64,000 nucleotides of DNA from assembly GCF_003854965.1 (NCBI RefSeq), contig NZ_RQPI01000001.1:186001-250000 (forward strand), read 5' to 3'. Origin of the DNA: Paenibacillus rhizophilus (GTDB lineage: Bacteria > Bacillota > Bacilli > Paenibacillales > Paenibacillaceae). The notes beneath the pieces were generated by a model, which was not told where the DNA came from, did no database searches, and saw only the letters and a program-made list of their open reading frames with translations. The position numbers and the translations under genes were made by a program. Positions 61,491 through 64,000 of the stretch are shown here, piece by piece (the first letter of the stretch is position 1; each line of letters begins with the position of its first letter).

Positions 61491-61931
61491 ATGAACAAAA
61501 CGTCATCTAAAAACAATGCATCGTCAGTCTGCAACTGCATCAATTTGCGCCGGGCTTCGCTTGTTATCACGGATCTGTATGATCGTTATCTTGAACCCAG
61601 TGGGCTGAATAATAGCCAATTTTCACTTCTACGGCACATTGACCGGCTGGGACCGGCAAGTGTAAGCGATGTGGCATTGGTGATGCGACTCGACCGGACA
61701 ACACTTGTGCGCAATCTCAAAGCCATGGAGCAACAAGGTTATGTTCAGGATACGGCAGCCAAGGGAAGCCGGAGCCGCCAATTGACTTTGACAGAAAGTG
61801 GGGAAGCGGTACATGCGGCTGCGGGACGGCTGTGGGATGATGCGCAAAACTTTGTGGAGCAATCGCTGGGTAAAGAGGATTTGGCTGCACTAAATTTTCT
61901 GTTATCCAAAGTGGAGACTCTTGTTCCGTGA
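61491..61931 (+). CDS. MarR family transcriptional regulator
   Basis: A 146-residue winged-helix regulator. The recognition region is ASVSDVALVMRLDRTTLVRNLKAMEQQGYV and the wing KGSRSRQLTLTESG. An N-terminal CNCINLRR cysteine pair is notable: Cys18 and Cys20 could make it a redox or thiol-responsive OhrR-like sensor. AAAGGAGAG precedes the ATG. It precedes a 4Fe-4S protein gene by 140 bp on the same strand. Confidence 0.86.
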   Translation: MNKTSSKNNASSVCNCINLRRASLVITDLYDRYLEPSGLNNSQFSLLRHIDRLGPASVSDVALVMRLDRTTLVRNLKAMEQQGYVQDTAAKGSRSRQLTLTESGEAVHAAAGRLWDDAQNFVEQSLGKEDLAALNFLLSKVETLVP

Positions 61932-62071
61932 AGGCTCTGGCTATCTGTAAGGCCGTACCCGATTCAAGGTGATTTGTACTTTCTTACAGATTGTTATACG
62001 TTCTACTCGTGTATATACACGAAAAGAGGCAGGGCTTTTGCTGTAACTGTACACGATGGAAGGGAGAGAAT

Positions 62072-62959
62072 ATGGAAATGGAAAAGGACATGAAAGAGGC
62101 AGGGGGGCGCATCAAGCTGTGGATCGTAGAGGAGTTAAAGTCTTATGTGCGGGAAAGCAAAGGGAACTTTTCGGAAGAACTTCAGGCACCTTACTACGAG
62201 GAGCCGATTGTGCAATTCGCAGCAGCGGATGATCCCTTGTTTGAGGAATATAAGACGCTTATCGGTCCTGACCATGCTACGCCCCGGGAAGTCTTTGAGC
62301 GGTCATTTGGCCCCGGCAGCTATGGGGGAGGCTCGGTGATCAGCGTGGTGCTGCCCATCAGCGAAGTCATCCGCCGGGCCAACCGGGCGCAAAAGGACGG
62401 GCCTTCGCGGGAGTGGGCGCTGCTCCGCACATTTGGGGATGAGTATTTTTTGAATGAGATTCGCGGACATTTACCGGCTTATTTGAGCAGCCTCGGCTAC
62501 CGGGCGGTCGCCCCACTGGATACCGACTGGTATAGTATTCAGGGTTCGGCCTCGGGCCCGGTGTCCAATTGGTCGGAACGCCATGTCGCTTATGCTGCGG
62601 GCCTAGGCAGCTTCAGTATCAACGACGGCTTCATCACGGAGAAGGGGATCGCGATCCGGTTGTTCTCCGTTGTGACCGACCTGCAGGTGACGCCGGATGC
62701 CAGAACGGCAGCAAGCCATGCGGGGAATTGCCTGCTCCACAGCAAAGGGATTTGCGGCGCATGCATCACCCGCTGCCCGGTGCAGGCCATCAGCAAAGAG
62801 GGGCATGACAAAATCGCCTGCATGAAATTTGTGTATGGGCAAGCCTCCCGGGACTGGGCAGTGGCAAACGGCGGAGATGCCAAATGGGGAGCCGGCTGCG
62901 GTCTGTGCCAAACCAAGGTGCCTTGCGAGAGTAGAAATCCAATGCGGACTGCACGGTGA
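62072..62959 (+). CDS. QueG-like 4Fe-4S double-cluster protein
   Basis: A 295-residue iron-sulfur protein related to epoxyqueuosine reductase. Two clusters are implied by CGACITRCPVQAI and by IACMKFVYG plus CGLCQTKVPCESRNP. The N-terminal part has QueG-like segments (ERHVAYAAGLGSFSINDGFI). It is about 80 residues shorter than QueG and lacks its C-terminal HEAT repeats, so it belongs to a sub-family without known substrate. ATG 62072 has GAAGGGAGAG ahead. Follows the MarR gene and may be its target. Confidence 0.8.
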   Translation: MEMEKDMKEAGGRIKLWIVEELKSYVRESKGNFSEELQAPYYEEPIVQFAAADDPLFEEYKTLIGPDHATPREVFERSFGPGSYGGGSVISVVLPISEVIRRANRAQKDGPSREWALLRTFGDEYFLNEIRGHLPAYLSSLGYRAVAPLDTDWYSIQGSASGPVSNWSERHVAYAAGLGSFSINDGFITEKGIAIRLFSVVTDLQVTPDARTAASHAGNCLLHSKGICGACITRCPVQAISKEGHDKIACMKFVYGQASRDWAVANGGDAKWGAGCGLCQTKVPCESRNPMRTAR

Positions 62960-63012
62960 GAATAGTATAATACTAGAGAGAGGAAGGGAAAACAGAAAGG
63001 AATGGAAAACGT

Positions 63013-63165
63013 ATGAACACGAGCCATTCATCGAGAACGCTTGGCCATTTCATCAAATCCCGCAGAGAACGCCTTCAACCCACGGATGCGGGAATTACGC
63101 ATAGCTCCGGGCGAAGAAGAACGCCGGGTCTCCACAGGGAAGAAGTAGCTTCCTGGCGGCGTTAA
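63013..63165 (+). pseudogene. Truncated XRE/MmyB-type regulator
   Basis: ATG 63013 opens 50 codons: SSRTLGHFIKSRRERLQP, then GRRRTPGLHREEVASWRR and a stop. The start is exactly that of MmyB-like XRE regulators (RRTPGLRREEVAxLAGVS...), broken off inside the helix-turn-helix. No downstream continuation is present up to the terminator. Confidence 0.7.
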
Positions 63166-63186
63166 AGCGGCAATATAACGGACAAA

Positions 63187-63219
63187 AAAAGCTCCTGCAG
63201 CTTTATGCCGGGAGCTTTT
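63187..63219. terminator. Bidirectional terminator
   Basis: AAAAGCTCC and GGAGCTTTT arms (63187-63195, 63211-63219) with flanking A and T tracts; serves the minus-strand fusion gene and the plus-strand remnant. Confidence 0.78.
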
Positions 63220-63248
63220 GTAATTGCCTTTAATAATTACTTTAGTGA

Positions 63249-63779
63249 TTATTTGTTGAGAACATCGGCGTATTCCGGGTAACGCTCGAATCTTCCCTTA
63301 GCAAAGGGACATAAAGGTATAATCTTAATACCATTTTCCCGCGCATATTCCACCATTGCGTTGACAAGCTTGTCCCCAAGCCCCTGTCCCCGGTAAGCAT
63401 TGTCGACCAAAGTATGATCAATAATGTAAAGCTCCGGACTTGAGGTTACATACGTCATTACTGCGGCAATCGCACCTTTATCTCGAATAAGGAATCTTTT
63501 GTGGGCTGTATCATGTTCAACAATATGCATGTTCCATTCCTCTTTCTTTATTGGATTCTCGCTGTCCAGACGTGTATACGTCAGCGCTCCGCTTGGACAT
63601 TTGTCAATATGCCGGGCAATTTCGTCCGCAGTGGCGGCATCGGGATCAACCCAAGGGCGCTTGCTTAAATTAAAAACGGCAGGAAACCCCTTAACGCAAA
63701 TACCGGAATGAGTACAAACTTCCGAATTAAACATCACCTCGATATCTTTCCCGTAGTACACTTTTTGTTCGCTCATCAT
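63249..63779 (-). CDS. Fusion of a 4Fe-4S mono-cluster domain (YjdI) and a GNAT domain (YjdJ)
   Basis: A 176-residue fusion. Residues 1-75 are a divergent Fer4_19 domain (CTHSGICVKGFPAVF, then HIDKCPSGAL) as in YjdI; residues 80-176 are a YjdJ-type acetyltransferase (DNAYRGQGLGDKLVNAM, IIPLCPFAKGRFERYPEY). In enterobacteria these are adjacent separate genes, so the fusion supports a joint task. The C-terminal part is a paralogue of the small GNAT at 2.9 kb. Role unknown. Confidence 0.87.
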   Translation of the reverse strand: MMSEQKVYYGKDIEVMFNSEVCTHSGICVKGFPAVFNLSKRPWVDPDAATADEIARHIDKCPSGALTYTRLDSENPIKKEEWNMHIVEHDTAHKRFLIRDKGAIAAVMTYVTSSPELYIIDHTLVDNAYRGQGLGDKLVNAMVEYARENGIKIIPLCPFAKGRFERYPEYADVLNK

Positions 63780-63803
63780 AACTTCACGCCTTTCATTTTG
63801 GAG

Positions 63804-64000
63804 TTACTTGAAAAAATAGATCCATTGTTCAAAAGCTGTCAGAAATTTTTCGATATGGCGAAGAGTGGATTCGTCGTCCAGTTCTCCGGTCGTTTCATTC
63901 AGTTTTTCGTGAATCCCGCCGATGAGAATTTTCGGCCCCGGCATTGTATAGGCATTCATGGCAAGCAGTGTCTGTCTCACCTGGGCTTGTGACTGTGCTG
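63804..64000 (-). CDS. NADPH-dependent FMN reductase, C-terminal part (cut by window edge)
   Basis: The minus strand from the window end is open in one frame: AQSQAQVRQTLLAMNAYTMP, GPKILIGGIHEKLNETTGEL and a TLRHIEKFLTAFEQWI end, stop at 63804-63806. QxQVRQxL...NAYTMPGPEV is the typical final third of NAD(P)H-dependent FMN/chromate reductases. The start lies beyond the window. It precedes the Fer4-GNAT gene by 24 bp and is probably in the same operon. Confidence 0.75.
   Translation of the reverse strand, partial: AQSQAQVRQTLLAMNAYTMPGPKILIGGIHEKLNETTGELDDESTLRHIEKFLTAFEQWIYFFK

Overview
The window looks like chromosomal DNA of a diazotroph-type Paenibacillus (Firmicutes, moderate to high GC, strong AGGAGG-type ribosome binding sites, frequent GTG/TTG starts, sigma-A promoters). 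Pointers are the yhbD-bactofilin-bactofilin cluster, CWC protein, sacB/levB levan genes with a LicT/SacY-type antiterminator, a trace of a GerA spore germination gene, and nif-type genes very like those of nitrogen-fixing Paenibacillus. This identification is inferred from gene content, not from a database search.

Layout. 0-9 kb: GNAT acetyltransferases, a Fur-box-controlled flavodoxin remnant, L25/Ctc with an attenuator-like leader, a DeoR regulator, the yhbD/bactofilin operon, an MFS exporter and YbaK. 9.4-17.2 kb: an unusual island with a minus-strand operon of four NitT/TauT-type ABC permeases and one substrate-binding protein, a NifH sitting exactly where the transporter ATPase would be expected, and a divergent NifB (with C-terminal NifX-like domain). 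17.2-34.3 kb: ybaK remnant, a MarR/MFS divergent pair with paired palindromic operators, DUF711/ACT pair, YnfA, LysE/Lrp, a membrane protein plus a giant kinase-AAA-GAF-PAS-GGDEF protein, a TetR/MFS pair with a four-half-site operator, and an APC permease. 34.5-39.6 kb: PUA-like protein, then a SorC-regulated sugar locus (SorC, RpiA, fructose-family PTS EIIBC, Gfo/Idh oxidoreductase) with matching TGCACA operators and a cre site.

39.6-51.2 kb: CWC protein, UvrC-like nuclease, then a sucrose/levan locus: sucrose-type PTS EIIBC, a SacY/LicT-type antiterminator with both PRD2 histidines replaced, and two tandem levansucrases each with its own RAT-terminator leader, followed by an endolevanase (levB). 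A frameshifted secreted protein and a GerA fragment lie in between. 51.5-55.4 kb: a nitrogenase component-1-like pair (NifD-like/NifK-like) with P-cluster cysteines but without the FeMo-cofactor histidine, followed by an iron-sulfur-flavoprotein-like gene. 55.5-64 kb: AT-rich insertions and IS5-type and kinase remnants, AraC/DMT, TetR/YhgE, HAD, MarR, QueG-like protein, a truncated XRE regulator, a Fer4-GNAT fusion and a partial FMN reductase.

The most interesting reading is that NifH, NifB, the NifDK-like pair and the ABC importer form a split, non-canonical nitrogenase-like reductase system acting on an imported (perhaps sulfur-containing) compound rather than on N2. No nifE, nifN, nifX or nifV is present in the window, so the function is inference. 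Several genes here are decayed by internal deletion or frameshift (flavodoxin, second ybaK, secreted protein, kinase, GerA, XRE, IS5 transposase).
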